From Catalinimonas alkaloidigena (GTDB lineage: Bacteria > Bacteroidota > Bacteroidia > Cytophagales > Cyclobacteriaceae): a stretch of 64,000 nucleotides of DNA. The DNA lies in assembly GCF_029504655.1 (NCBI RefSeq), contig NZ_JAQFIL010000001.1:5001-69000 (forward strand), given 5' to 3'. Shown piece by piece: positions 9,257-18,616 of this stretch. Both the position numbers and the translations under genes were made by a program. The stretch's first letter is position 1; every line of letters starts with the position of its first letter. A model generated the notes under the pieces. The model was not told the DNA's origin. It was given only the letters and a program-made list of their open reading frames with translations, and made no database searches.

Positions 9257-10246
9257 ATGGATAAAGCAACTGACGAAGCACTTAAGCAAGAATATCAGAG
9301 CAAAATACAACAGGTTTTTACTGAAGTAAAAAAAGTAGTAGTAGGACAGGAGTATATGGTAAACCGTCTGCTGATTGGCTTATTTACGCAGGGGCATATT
9401 TTGCTGGAAGGTGTTCCTGGTCTTGCCAAGACGCTCACTGTAAATACCCTGGCTAAAGTGCTGCATCTTAATTTCCAGCGCATACAGTTCACTCCTGATC
9501 TCTTGCCTGCCGACCTGATCGGTACAATGATATATAACCAGCAGAAGGCTAATTTTGAGGTAAAGAAAGGCCCAATATTCGCCAATCTGATTCTGGCCGA
9601 TGAGGTTAACCGCTCTCCTGCTAAGGTACAGTCAGCTTTGCTGGAAGCTATGCAGGAAAAGCAGGTAACCATCGGAGAGACTACTTATCCTCTGGATCGT
9701 CCCTTCTTGGTGCTGGCTACGCAAAACCCGGTAGAGCAGGAAGGAACCTATCCTTTGCCTGAAGCACAGGTAGACCGTTTTATGATGAAGGTACATGTAG
9801 ACTACCCTTCTAAAGAAAATGAGCTGGAAGTGATGCGCCGTATGTCTAATATGTCATTTAGCGGCGATCTTCAATCTGTGCTTACCAAAGAAGATGTATT
9901 CGCCATTCGTGATGAAATCAATTCGGTAAGTATCTCTGATTCGCTGGAGAAATATATCGTTGAGCTGGTATTTGCTACCCGTTTTCCCGGGCAATACAAT
10001 ATGCAGGATATCGCTAGTTACATTCAGTTTGGCGCTTCTCCGCGAGCCAGTATCAATCTTAATATTGCTGCCAAAGCTATTGCCTTCTTTGACCAGCGCG
10101 ATTATGTATTGCCGGAAGATATCAAAGAGGTAGCACATGATGTGTTTAACCACCGTATTCTGCTCAACTATGAGGCAGAAGCAGATGGTGTTAGTACTTC
10201 GGACATCATCAAGAAGATTCTTCAGAAAGTGCCTATCAACCGATAG
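9257..10246 (+). CDS. MoxR family AAA+ ATPase
   Basis: The 329-residue protein carries the MoxR-type AAA+ core: Walker A GVPGLAKT at residues 52-59, Walker B LILADEVNR near 111-119, sensor I with ATQNP, and the arginine-rich ASPRAS segment. MoxR ATPases are chaperones that help insert metal cofactors or assemble complexes, usually with von Willebrand factor A-domain partners. Here the DUF58 and VWA genes that usually follow are absent: the gene ends at a terminator (10281-10301). It therefore stands as the last gene of the TPR-comA-DUF368 run, or alone. Confidence 0.92.
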   Translation: MDKATDEALKQEYQSKIQQVFTEVKKVVVGQEYMVNRLLIGLFTQGHILLEGVPGLAKTLTVNTLAKVLHLNFQRIQFTPDLLPADLIGTMIYNQQKANFEVKKGPIFANLILADEVNRSPAKVQSALLEAMQEKQVTIGETTYPLDRPFLVLATQNPVEQEGTYPLPEAQVDRFMMKVHVDYPSKENELEVMRRMSNMSFSGDLQSVLTKEDVFAIRDEINSVSISDSLEKYIVELVFATRFPGQYNMQDIASYIQFGASPRASINLNIAAKAIAFFDQRDYVLPEDIKEVAHDVFNHRILLNYEAEADGVSTSDIIKKILQKVPINR

Positions 10247-10280
10247 TTGAATATTAGTCAACATATGTGTATTATGAGTA

Positions 10281-10306
10281 AACTCCTGTGAATCAGGAGT
10301 TTTCTT
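10281..10306 (+). terminator. Rho-independent terminator after moxR
   Basis: An 8-bp stem (10281-10288 with 10294-10301) with a 5-nt loop is followed by TTTCTTGTTT. It closes the upstream gene run. Confidence 0.7.
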
Positions 10307-10443
10307 GTTTTATGTGTTAACAATAAATTAACATCAATTCTTTATCATTAATGATTTGTTAACATTTCGGTCGTGATAGGTTAATACTAGATATTGAATT
10401 TTGCAGGTGAAATTTTTAGCAAGAAACACTACAAAATTCAATT

Positions 10444-12126
10444 ATGAAGAAATTATCGCTAACCCTACTATTAACCCTCGGCCTGATGGCCACATTTTTT
10501 ACATCTTGTGATGATGAAGATGATCCGGATCCGGATACTACCCCATCCATCACCAGCACTTCTCCTAGCAGTGGACCAGAAGGAACGACTGTAACGATTT
10601 CAGGTTCTAATTTTGGGGATAGTCCAAGTGTAAGCTTTGGAAGCACCAGTGCTACAGTATCCAGTTCCACCACTAGTTCAATTACTACCACAGTTCCCAG
10701 TGGGTTATCTGTCGGTGATGTAGACGTAACTGTTACTGCCGGAGGTGAAACTTCTAATGCCGTTACTTTTGAAGTAACTGAAGGTGATACTGAAGGTCCT
10801 GCTACAGTATATATCACAGATGATGACCTGGTAGCTGGTGAAACGTATGAGTGGACAGCTGACAATGAGTATTTTCTGACTGGACTTGTGTATGTAGAAG
10901 ATGGCGCGGTCCTGAATATTGAAGAAGGTACTACTGTACGCTTTACTGCAGAGACAGGTAATGACAATACCTCTGCACTAATTATTAGCCAGGGAGCTCA
11001 GATTCAGGCAGTGGGTACAGCAGAAAACCCAATCATATTTACTTCTGAAGCCGATACAGTTAATGCTGGTTTAACACCATTTGACTTCGGACAATGGGGT
11101 GGTTTGATTCTACTGGGACGTGCGCCTACAGAAAAAGGTGGGGCAACTTCTAACATAGCCATTGAAGGTATTTCATCGGATGAATCTCGTGGTGTGTATG
11201 GAGGCGACCAGCCGGATGACAACTCAGGTACGCTGCAATATGTATCTATTCGTTATAGCGGAGTAGGTATTGCTGCCAATAGTGAAATTCAGGGACTGAC
11301 GCTGGGTGGAGTTGGAAGTGGTACAACCATTGACCATGTGGATATCTATTCCAGTGGAGATGATGGTGTAGAGATATTTGGAGGCACCGTAGATATCAGC
11401 CATGTGAGTGTAGCCTTTGCTACAGATGACGCCTTTGACTTTGACGAAGGCTGGAGAGGCAACGGACAGTTCTTGTTCGCTATTCAGCTAGAAGGAAGCG
11501 ATGAAGCATATGATCAAGTTGGAGAGTGGGATGGAGCTAATCCAGATGATGCCAGTTTATTTGCCGCTCCTAACCTTTTCAATGCTACGCTAATTGGCCC
11601 TGGGCAAAGTGCTACAGGTGCTCAACGTGGGCTATTGCTTCGTGATGCTTTCGCAGGAAAGCTTGGAAATTCTATCATGGAAGATTTTCCGGGAGTTGCT
11701 CTTCAGGTGGAAGATCGTGAAGGAGATGAAAATGACTCTTACGGAAGATTGGTAACCGCTACTGCTGATGGATACCAGCTAGAGATACTTAATAACACTT
11801 TTGCAGTATTTGGAGGCGCAACTGACTTAGCCAGTTTGGTAGAGGCCACAAGTGGGGAAGATGAAGGTTACACCGCTCAAACTGAGGCTGTAGTGGCTGA
11901 ATTAACAAATAACAACAATGTATTCTCTGCTGATGCCGTATTAAGCGGAATCAGCCGTATTACTGATGGCGGGCTTGATCCTCGTCCTGCTGCAACTACT
12001 GATGCTACAGTTACTGTTCCGGAAGGACTGGAGCAGGTTGACTATCGCGGCGCGTTTGTGCCTGGTGAAGCTACCTGGCTGTCTGGTTGGTCTACCCTGT
12101 CTCAGTTAGGATATTTAGTTGATTAA
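10444..12126 (+). CDS. Surface lipoprotein with IPT/TIG domain and beta-helix-like C-terminal region
   Basis: The 560-residue protein has a lipoprotein signal with lipobox FTSC and lipidation Cys22, followed by an acidic stretch (DDEDDPDPD) of the type that acts as a surface-export signal in Bacteroidota. Residues about 33-115 form an IPT/TIG immunoglobulin-like fold. The rest contains patterns such as LTGLVYVEDGAVLNIEEGT and ENPIIFTS, found in large beta-rich surface proteins. No catalytic motif is recognised. It lies 99 nt upstream of a TonB receptor on the same strand with a hairpin between them, so it is probably the surface partner of that receptor. The ligand is unknown. Confidence 0.8.
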   Translation: MKKLSLTLLLTLGLMATFFTSCDDEDDPDPDTTPSITSTSPSSGPEGTTVTISGSNFGDSPSVSFGSTSATVSSSTTSSITTTVPSGLSVGDVDVTVTAGGETSNAVTFEVTEGDTEGPATVYITDDDLVAGETYEWTADNEYFLTGLVYVEDGAVLNIEEGTTVRFTAETGNDNTSALIISQGAQIQAVGTAENPIIFTSEADTVNAGLTPFDFGQWGGLILLGRAPTEKGGATSNIAIEGISSDESRGVYGGDQPDDNSGTLQYVSIRYSGVGIAANSEIQGLTLGGVGSGTTIDHVDIYSSGDDGVEIFGGTVDISHVSVAFATDDAFDFDEGWRGNGQFLFAIQLEGSDEAYDQVGEWDGANPDDASLFAAPNLFNATLIGPGQSATGAQRGLLLRDAFAGKLGNSIMEDFPGVALQVEDREGDENDSYGRLVTATADGYQLEILNNTFAVFGGATDLASLVEATSGEDEGYTAQTEAVVAELTNNNNVFSADAVLSGISRITDGGLDPRPAATTDATVTVPEGLEQVDYRGAFVPGEATWLSGWSTLSQLGYLVD

Positions 12127-12162
12127 TACATCCAAGAATAATCTCAAACTACAATGAGAAGG

Positions 12163-12192
12163 AGGACCGCCATTCAGGTGGTGGTCCTTTTA
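12163..12192 (+). terminator. Hairpin terminator or attenuator between lipoprotein and TonB receptor genes
   Basis: A 10-bp GC-rich stem (12163-12172 with 12179-12188, one G-U pair) with a 6-nt loop runs into TTTT. It lies between two genes expected to work together, so it may partly terminate transcription and set their ratio. Confidence 0.65.
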
Positions 12193-12225
12193 CTCTCCCT
12201 AAGATTCCATTTCAATTAAATAGTT

Positions 12226-15135
12226 ATGAAAACAAATCTAATCAGTGCTTTCTTGATTTGCATGATTGCGGGCTTACAGACTGTATGGGCACAGAGTACA
12301 GGTACCGTAAGTGGACAGATCATAGATGCACAAACCGGTGAAGAATTAATTGGAGCCACCGTCCAGTTAGAAGGCTCCTCCACTGGAACAGTTACCGATA
12401 TCAGTGGTAATTATCAGCTTAAATTAGATCCGGGTACTTATACCCTGGTAGTCAGCTATGTATCCTATGCCAGCCAAAAGATTGAAGGTGTAGAAGTAAT
12501 AGCTAGTCAGAATCAATCGTTGGATGTTGCTCTTCAAGAAGAAAATACAGAGTTGCAGGAAGTAGTAGTCACTGCGCAGGCCATCAGAGATAATGATGTA
12601 GCATTGCTTAAAATACAAAAGAATGCCTTGGCAGTACAGGATGGAATCTCTTCCAAAGAAATGGCACAATTAGGTAGTTCTAATGCTGCGGAATCAATCA
12701 AGCAGGTAACAGGCGCCTCTATAGAAGATGGTAAATATGTAGTCATGCGAGGTTTGGGAGACCGTTATTCTATTTCTCAGCTTAATGGAGTGACCTTACC
12801 GAGTACCGACCCCTATCGTAACAGTACAAGCCTGGACCTGATTCCCTCAGATGTAGTAGAAAATATGGTGACTGTAAAAACATTTACGCCTGACCAACCC
12901 GGAAACTTTACCGGGGGTAAAGTAGATATTACGACCAAGTCACTACCTGAGGAGTTCTTTTTCAATTTTGGGCTTTCTGCCACATACAATACCAAATCAT
13001 CATTTATCAACAACTTTCTTACTGATGGAGCTGAAGGAGAATTGGATTTTCTTGGCTACGATGATGGTACCCGTGCATTACCTGATGCATTTACCCAGCA
13101 CCGCGAAAGAATTGGCAATCCTGCATTGGCAGGTGGCTTAGAGAGAGCCGGAAGAGCACCTGCCAATCAGGAACAAAGAGACATTATTGAACAAACCTCT
13201 AATGCTTTTGAAACGCCCTTTCTGGCAACCCAACAATCAGTACCTCTCAATCATGGGGTTGATATCTCAGTGGGGAATAGAACAACATTATTTGGAAAAA
13301 ATTTAGGTTATAGCGCAGCAATCAGCTACGATAAGTCTTATACCTTTTATGATGATGGAACGTATGGCTTGTATTTTGACGCAGGTACAGAGGAATTACG
13401 AAATGAACAGTCTTATGATGTTGTGAATGGTGATGAAAATACCCAATTAGGAGGTATCATTAGCATTGCATATCAGTTTTCTCCTAATCATGAAATTACT
13501 TTAGAAAACCTCTATAACCATGACAACCTGGTAAATGCCCGCACCTATAATGGCTATTGGCAGTCTTTCCGGGGAGGTACCAACTTTGAAGACCGTATCG
13601 TTTCTTTCCAGGAAAGAGAATTAAATAATACCCAGCTACGAGGCAGACATTTCTTTAAGGATTTCCTTAACGGCGCGAAATTGGAGTGGACCGCAGGCTA
13701 TGCCTTGTCCACGCAGGAAGAACCCGATATCAGACTGGCCGGTTTCGGTGTGCCTGGTTATAACAGAGGATACTCACTTAATCAATCGGAAATAGGTATT
13801 TTACCTTCCCGTATCTACAGAAATCTGGAAGACAACCAACTTAATGGTAAGGTAGATATTACTATCCCTCTTTCCCAGGAGCAAAGCGATAACCAGCTGA
13901 AGTTCGGAGGATATTACTCAAATAAACAAAGGGATTTTAGAGAGGACTTTGTTTCAATAGTCTCTCAAAATCAAAATTTATATAATCCTGATTTTACTAC
14001 TTTCTCAGAGGCAGGAGAAGATGATGACATCTCAGATTTCTTCGCTTTAAATAATTTTGGGTTAGTCAACACCCCAGAAAGCACAGGTACAGGCTTTTAC
14101 GGATTTGGAAATTACTATGCAGACCAGACTTTCTCGGGCAATATTTATGAAGGGACCGAAGAGATTTGGGCTACCTATCTGATGGCTGCTTATAATGTTA
14201 CCAACAGCTTGAAGCTTATAGGTGGAGCGCGCGTAGAGTCTACAGATTTTACTGCAGAAGCATCTAATGGACGTACGGGTGGAATTGAGCAACTGGATGT
14301 TTTGCCGGCATTGAGCGCAATTTATAAGTTAAATGATAATTCAAATTTAAGAGCGGCGGCGAGCCAGACCTTGGCAAGACCTAATTTAAGAGAGATTTCC
14401 CCTTTTGTATCATACAGTGGTATTTCTGTTCCTATATATACTGGAAATCCTGATCTGGAGCGCACATTGGTCCAAAACCTGGATCTGCGCTATGAGATAT
14501 ACCCTAATGCAGGCGAACTATTCGCAGTGAGTGTATATTACAAAAACTTTGATAATCCTATCGTACTACAACTTACACCTACCACCACTACTCCGGAGAT
14601 CCGTCCCGTAAATGTAGATAATGGTAGGGTACTTGGTGCGGAAGTTGAGTTTCGTAAATCACTCGGATTTATCTCTGCAGCTCTGCAAAACTTACGTTTT
14701 TCTGTAAATGCCAGTTTTATCAATTCTGAGGCTGATCGTACTGATGAAGAGAAACAGGTGATTGCTAATGCTGACAGGCCAAATCTTGAAGAGACTCGTC
14801 CTTTTCAAGGACAGTCACCTTATATCGTAAATGCAGCCTTGTTTTACACTCATCCGGAGACAGGATGGGAAAGTGCGCTGTCATTCAATATTTGGGGAGA
14901 AAGACTTGCTTTTGCTACTCAGGCGCTTGACCCAGATGTGTATGACCAGACTAGACCAGCCTTAAATTATACTTTGTCAAAGCGTATTGGTGAAAGCTAC
15001 TCTATTGGTTTTAAAGCTGAAAATTTACTTAATCCAAAGTATGAGCAGGCTTATGATTATAGCGGTAAACCTGTATACCAGTCATATCAATTGGGTCGTT
15101 CCTTCTCACTAAGCGTTTCATATAGCATCAATTAA
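12226..15135 (+). CDS. TonB-dependent outer-membrane receptor with carboxypeptidase-regulatory-like domain
   Basis: The 969-residue protein starts with a signal peptide (cleavage near WAQS, residue 22), then a carboxypeptidase-D regulatory-like beta-sandwich (about 25-110; GTVSGQIIDAQTGEELIGAT), a plug domain (about 125-240; VVMRGLGDRYSISQLNGV, and a DVVENMVTVKTF segment) and a long beta-barrel ending in an alternating strand SFSLSVSYSIN. Such receptors bind a large or scarce ligand at the surface and import it with TonB energy. There is no SusD gene, so it is not a standard Sus pair; the upstream lipoprotein is the likely partner. The substrate is unknown. Confidence 0.93.
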   Translation: MKTNLISAFLICMIAGLQTVWAQSTGTVSGQIIDAQTGEELIGATVQLEGSSTGTVTDISGNYQLKLDPGTYTLVVSYVSYASQKIEGVEVIASQNQSLDVALQEENTELQEVVVTAQAIRDNDVALLKIQKNALAVQDGISSKEMAQLGSSNAAESIKQVTGASIEDGKYVVMRGLGDRYSISQLNGVTLPSTDPYRNSTSLDLIPSDVVENMVTVKTFTPDQPGNFTGGKVDITTKSLPEEFFFNFGLSATYNTKSSFINNFLTDGAEGELDFLGYDDGTRALPDAFTQHRERIGNPALAGGLERAGRAPANQEQRDIIEQTSNAFETPFLATQQSVPLNHGVDISVGNRTTLFGKNLGYSAAISYDKSYTFYDDGTYGLYFDAGTEELRNEQSYDVVNGDENTQLGGIISIAYQFSPNHEITLENLYNHDNLVNARTYNGYWQSFRGGTNFEDRIVSFQERELNNTQLRGRHFFKDFLNGAKLEWTAGYALSTQEEPDIRLAGFGVPGYNRGYSLNQSEIGILPSRIYRNLEDNQLNGKVDITIPLSQEQSDNQLKFGGYYSNKQRDFREDFVSIVSQNQNLYNPDFTTFSEAGEDDDISDFFALNNFGLVNTPESTGTGFYGFGNYYADQTFSGNIYEGTEEIWATYLMAAYNVTNSLKLIGGARVESTDFTAEASNGRTGGIEQLDVLPALSAIYKLNDNSNLRAAASQTLARPNLREISPFVSYSGISVPIYTGNPDLERTLVQNLDLRYEIYPNAGELFAVSVYYKNFDNPIVLQLTPTTTTPEIRPVNVDNGRVLGAEVEFRKSLGFISAALQNLRFSVNASFINSEADRTDEEKQVIANADRPNLEETRPFQGQSPYIVNAALFYTHPETGWESALSFNIWGERLAFATQALDPDVYDQTRPALNYTLSKRIGESYSIGFKAENLLNPKYEQAYDYSGKPVYQSYQLGRSFSLSVSYSIN

Positions 15136-15159
15136 AAGAACCAATGTAGGAATTCAACC

Positions 15160-15187
15160 AAAAGCGGCCATAGTGCCGCTTTTTTTG
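15160..15187 (+). terminator. Rho-independent terminator after the TonB receptor gene
   Basis: An 8-bp stem (15161-15168 with 15175-15182) and 6-nt loop are followed by seven T. It separates the receptor gene from the TIGR01777 gene. Confidence 0.8.
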
Positions 15188-15254
15188 TGCTTATCCGAGT
15201 ATGAACATAATAATGTGAGCGTCGTTTTTAATATTCAACTATAAATGATTTAAT

Positions 15255-16196
15255 ATGAGCAAGAACGTACTCATTACCGGAGGTACAGGCATGATCGGCA
15301 GCAGGCTTACACCTATGTTACAGGAAGAAGGCTATGAGGTCAGTCACCTCAGCCGATCCCGACCGGATCGTTCCCGATCGGGTCGTTCCCAAAAAGAGAA
15401 TGAGCCAGTAAAAACCTATGTGTGGGATATTCAGAAGAAAGAAATAGAACCCGAAGCTGTAAAACAAGCTGACTATATCATCCACCTGGCGGGGGCAGGG
15501 ATTGCTGATAGCCGCTGGACAGATAGCCGTAAGCAAATTATTGTCAAAAGCCGTACTGAAACCACTCGCCTCCTGCACGATACTTTGGCCCAATTGGGAG
15601 AACATAAGGTAAAGGCTTTTTTATCTGCCTCAGGAATTTCTATTTATGGTGCTGATACCGGAAGTACAGAAATCTATGAAAGCAGTCCCAAAAGCGATGA
15701 GTTTATCGCAGATGTGGTGAAGCAATGGGAGGCTTCAGTAGATGAGATCTCCCGGCTCAACATCCGTACCGTAAAGCTCAGAACGGGTGTGGTCCTCAGT
15801 ATGAAGGGGGGCGCGCTACCCAAGATTGTACAACCCATCAAATTGGGAGCGGGAGCACCGCTGGGTAGCGGTCAGCAGTATATGAGCTGGATTCATATAG
15901 ACGATATCTGCCGTATGTATATACATGCGCTGGAAAACGAAACAGTAGAGGGTGTTTACAATGCTGTAGCCCCCCGCCCCGTTACTAACAAAGAACTCAC
16001 ACAAACCGCCGCTAAAATATTACACAGACCACTCTTCCTTCCCAATGTTCCCGCTTTTGCACTCAGGCTTGCTTTTGGCGAAATGGCATCAATTGTGTTA
16101 GGAGGTAATAAGCTCTCTAACCAAAAAATAGAAAGTACCGGATTTGACTTCAGGTATAAAAGAGTAGAAGCTGCGCTGACCGACCTTTTGAAGTAA
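15255..16196 (+). CDS. TIGR01777 family NAD(P)-binding epimerase
   Basis: The 313-residue protein belongs to the TIGR01777 subfamily of extended SDRs: GGTGMIGSRL at the N-terminus, YIIHLAGAGIADSRW, SASGISIYG and a C-terminal DUF1731-like part (VPAFALRLAFGEMA). The enzymatic role is unproven in this family; it includes the yfcH/SulA-type proteins. An odd feature is about 15 extra residues rich in R, S, D and G after HLSR (about residues 34-48), encoded by a near-perfect hairpin repeat at 15358-15390. Homologues generally pass directly from this strand to the next, so the stretch looks like an in-frame insertion. Confidence 0.88.
   Translation: MSKNVLITGGTGMIGSRLTPMLQEEGYEVSHLSRSRPDRSRSGRSQKENEPVKTYVWDIQKKEIEPEAVKQADYIIHLAGAGIADSRWTDSRKQIIVKSRTETTRLLHDTLAQLGEHKVKAFLSASGISIYGADTGSTEIYESSPKSDEFIADVVKQWEASVDEISRLNIRTVKLRTGVVLSMKGGALPKIVQPIKLGAGAPLGSGQQYMSWIHIDDICRMYIHALENETVEGVYNAVAPRPVTNKELTQTAAKILHRPLFLPNVPAFALRLAFGEMASIVLGGNKLSNQKIESTGFDFRYKRVEAALTDLLK
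15358..15390. repeat. REP-like palindromic tandem repeat inside a coding sequence
   Basis: Two 15-bp units (15358-15372, 15373-15387) agree at 13 of 15 positions and are followed by CCC, the start of a third. Together they fold as a hairpin: 15360-15370 pairs with 15375-15385 (one mismatch) around a TTCC loop. CCCGATCGGG at 15373-15382 is itself a perfect palindrome. The frame stays open through it. Confidence 0.85.
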
Positions 16197-16358
16197 AATT
16201 AAGATTGTACGCACCGGGAATGTTAAGAGAGGTATTTCCGTTACATATAATGCATTTGACAAAAATATTTGTAGCGGCTATTGAAGTCATTGTTACCCTA
16301 CAAGTGTCTGTTTTATACAGCTGATATATACATTAACCATCAATTTAAGAAGAATATA

Positions 16359-17126
16359 ATGAAAAGTGAGACTGATACGAATACCAACGGATCGCCTAAG
16401 AAGTTACCTGAGCATATACCTAGTCCGGGAGAACGCATCAAGAAAGCATTTAAAGAACGCGACTGGAACGAGATCAAAATTAATGACTCCTGGGCAGTAT
16501 TCAAGATCATGTCGGAGTTTGTGGAAGGTTTTGAAAGTCTGGCTAAGATAGGTCCCTGCGTGACCATATTTGGCTCGGCGCGTACACAAAATGATCATCC
16601 ATACTACAAAACTGCAGAAGAAATAGCTGCCAAACTGGTAAGGCATGGCTACGGTGTGATCACCGGTGGAGGACCGGGCATTATGGAAGCCGGGAATAAA
16701 GGAGCAAGAAGGGAAGAAGGTAAATCGGTAGGTATCAATATTATTTTACCCTTTGAGCAGTCCAGTAATATTTATATTGATCCGGATAAACTGATCACTT
16801 TTGACTATTTTTTTGTTAGAAAAGTGATGTTCGTCAAATATTCTCAGGGATTTATCGTCATGCCCGGAGGATTTGGTACTTTAGATGAGCTTTTTGAAGC
16901 CTTGACGCTGATACAAACTAAAAAAATCGGTAGATTCCCGATTGTATTGGTCGGTACAGACTACTGGAAGGGACTTCTGCACTGGATAGAAGAGATGGTA
17001 CTTAAGCAAGAGCAAAACATCAGCAGTGTAGATATGGATTTGATTAATCTCGTAGATACCCCTGAAGAAGCAGTAGAAGTGATCGATAATTTTTATTCAA
17101 AATATACTTTATCACCAAACTTCTAA
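16359..17126 (+). CDS. LOG family protein (TIGR00730 Rossmann fold)
   Basis: The 255-residue protein has the two family signatures: GGGPGIMEAGNKGA near residue 103 and PGGFGTLDE at 169-177. LOG proteins are phosphoribohydrolases releasing nucleobase from nucleoside monophosphates; in plants this activates cytokinins, and in bacteria many also act on AMP. The ATG at 16359 is chosen because the family starts near here; the frame is open further upstream to a non-ATG codon, but the extra residues have no family match. It lies 8 nt before the transglycosylase gene, suggesting co-transcription. Confidence 0.9.
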   Translation: MKSETDTNTNGSPKKLPEHIPSPGERIKKAFKERDWNEIKINDSWAVFKIMSEFVEGFESLAKIGPCVTIFGSARTQNDHPYYKTAEEIAAKLVRHGYGVITGGGPGIMEAGNKGARREEGKSVGINIILPFEQSSNIYIDPDKLITFDYFFVRKVMFVKYSQGFIVMPGGFGTLDELFEALTLIQTKKIGRFPIVLVGTDYWKGLLHWIEEMVLKQEQNISSVDMDLINLVDTPEEAVEVIDNFYSKYTLSPNF

Positions 17127-17133
17127 CATAATT

Positions 17134-18141
17134 TTGAAGACATTAAGAACGCAGGTCAGAGTACAGTTTATCATTATTTTACTCCTGGTTTTTTACCTGG
17201 GATGGAGGGAGCTTACGGATGAGAATCAAAGCTCAGGAGTAAAAGAGGCATCTCTGCGTGGAGAACAGACAAGCACTGATGGGAGGGAGATGGCAGGTAC
17301 CAATAAACTTCCGAATTACCAGGCGTTTATTGTGCCTACGCCCGATGAAGTTACTTTTGCCGGCGAAAAAATCCCGCTACAGGAGCCTGATCTGCGGGAG
17401 CGTTTTGACCGTGAAATCCACGTCAATGCCAACTGGCATTCCAATACCATTCTGATGATCAAGCGTTCGCACCGCTGGATGTCGCGGATTTCGGAAGTGT
17501 TGAAAAAGAACGATATCCCCGATGATTTCAAATATATCGTAGCGATTGAAAGTAACTTTGAGGAGAATGCGATGTCGCACCGCAATGCGGTAGGTTTCTG
17601 GCAACTGCTGGAAGGTACTGCCGAGCAGTACGGACTGGAAGTCAATGGTGAGGTAGATGAAAGACGTGACCCTATCAAGGCGACTGAGGCAGCCTGTAAA
17701 TACCTTCACGATGCTTATGATAAGTTTGGTGACTGGACCAGTGTGGCAGCCTCCTATAATGTAGGCATGCGGGGATTGGAGCGTAGATTAGATGAACAAA
17801 AAGTTGACTCTTATTTTGATGTGTTGCTCAATGATGAAACCTCCCGCTACTTTTTCAGAGTACTGGCCGCCAAGGCCATTCTGGAAGACCCTGGGCTATA
17901 TGGCTTCAATATTCCGGAGGCAGCCCGTTATAAGCAGCCTGCTTTTGATACAGTGAAAGTAGAAGAAACTATTCCTGATCTGGTAGAATTTGCGCATGAG
18001 CATGGGGTGACTTACAAAACACTCAAGCGTTACAATCCCTGGTTGCGGGATGATGAGCTGACGGTGAAGAAGAATACTTATGAAATTCTGATCTCCAAAG
18101 ACCCGGTAGAGCAGCATATAGTGCAAAAGCTGGCTGACTAA
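17134..18141 (+). CDS. Lytic transglycosylase with SLT domain and C-terminal LysM-like region
   Basis: The 335-residue protein has an N-terminal membrane anchor or signal segment (VQFIIILLLVFYLGW) and a soluble lytic transglycosylase domain (about 120-265). The catalytic glutamate is E139 in AIESNFEENA, followed by the family blocks GFWQLLEGTAEQYGL and SVAASYNVGMRGLERR. The C-terminal 60 residues (TYKTLKRYNPWL) resemble a LysM-type peptidoglycan-binding unit. The enzyme would cut peptidoglycan glycan strands with formation of anhydro-muropeptides, as MltD does. The start used is TTG at 17134, 8 nt after the LOG gene; no upstream ATG fits. Confidence 0.9.
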   Translation: MKTLRTQVRVQFIIILLLVFYLGWRELTDENQSSGVKEASLRGEQTSTDGREMAGTNKLPNYQAFIVPTPDEVTFAGEKIPLQEPDLRERFDREIHVNANWHSNTILMIKRSHRWMSRISEVLKKNDIPDDFKYIVAIESNFEENAMSHRNAVGFWQLLEGTAEQYGLEVNGEVDERRDPIKATEAACKYLHDAYDKFGDWTSVAASYNVGMRGLERRLDEQKVDSYFDVLLNDETSRYFFRVLAAKAILEDPGLYGFNIPEAARYKQPAFDTVKVEETIPDLVEFAHEHGVTYKTLKRYNPWLRDDELTVKKNTYEILISKDPVEQHIVQKLAD

Positions 18142-18616
18142 GCCATTCTTGTAGAATGTGAATTTTCAATAATGAGCCGTTAATGTTAAGCATGGACGGC
18201 TTTTCTTTTCTGCGAATGTCAGGAATAAGTTAGTTCTGATAGTAACAAACCTCACTTACAACTAAACAAAAGCTTGATTTTTTGCGTAAATTCTCAACTA
18301 GAAAAGCAACTCCCAAAATTGTCAGGGAACTGCAGTTGAATTTAAGTATTCCCTTACGACAAAGCTCATAGAAGAAATCTTGTGAGCACTAAGAATTCGT
18401 TATTTTTCGGTTAAGCTGATTTAACATGCTGGCTTCTAGTTTCTTAAAATTAAGCTGGCGTGGCAAAAATGTGTTTTTATTTCTACGGAGCTGGAAATGA
18501 GAAACATTGCTTTGAATAGAAGCATGTACAATACTCATAATAAAAAATAATAACTTAGCACCTTTTGTACCTTCCATTAGTTAGGGTATAGACCGAAATT
18601 GTAATGTAATCTTTGT
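18142..18616. other. 475-bp intergenic region before uvrA
   Basis: No convincing gene was found. A weak terminator-like hairpin lies at 18175-18201 (6-bp stem AGCCGT/ACGGCT with a 15-nt loop, then TTTCTTTT), probably closing the transglycosylase transcript. A 62-codon frame on the minus strand (18389-18577) has no recognisable motif. Promoter elements for uvrA are expected here; no LexA-type box or clear TAnnTTTG was recognised by eye. Confidence 0.6.

Noticed and set aside
10416..10967. 183-codon frame on the minus strand
   Set aside because: It is opposite to the lipoprotein gene; its Ser/Val/Pro-rich sequence is what the reverse of the Thr/Ser-rich TIG domain gives.
16281..16358. Earlier start for the LOG protein
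   Set aside because: The added 26 residues have no family match and begin at a non-ATG codon; the ATG at 16359 fits the family length.
18389..18577. 62-codon frame on the minus strand before uvrA
   Set aside because: There are no motifs, no signal peptide and no partner gene; it is reported only as part of the intergenic description.
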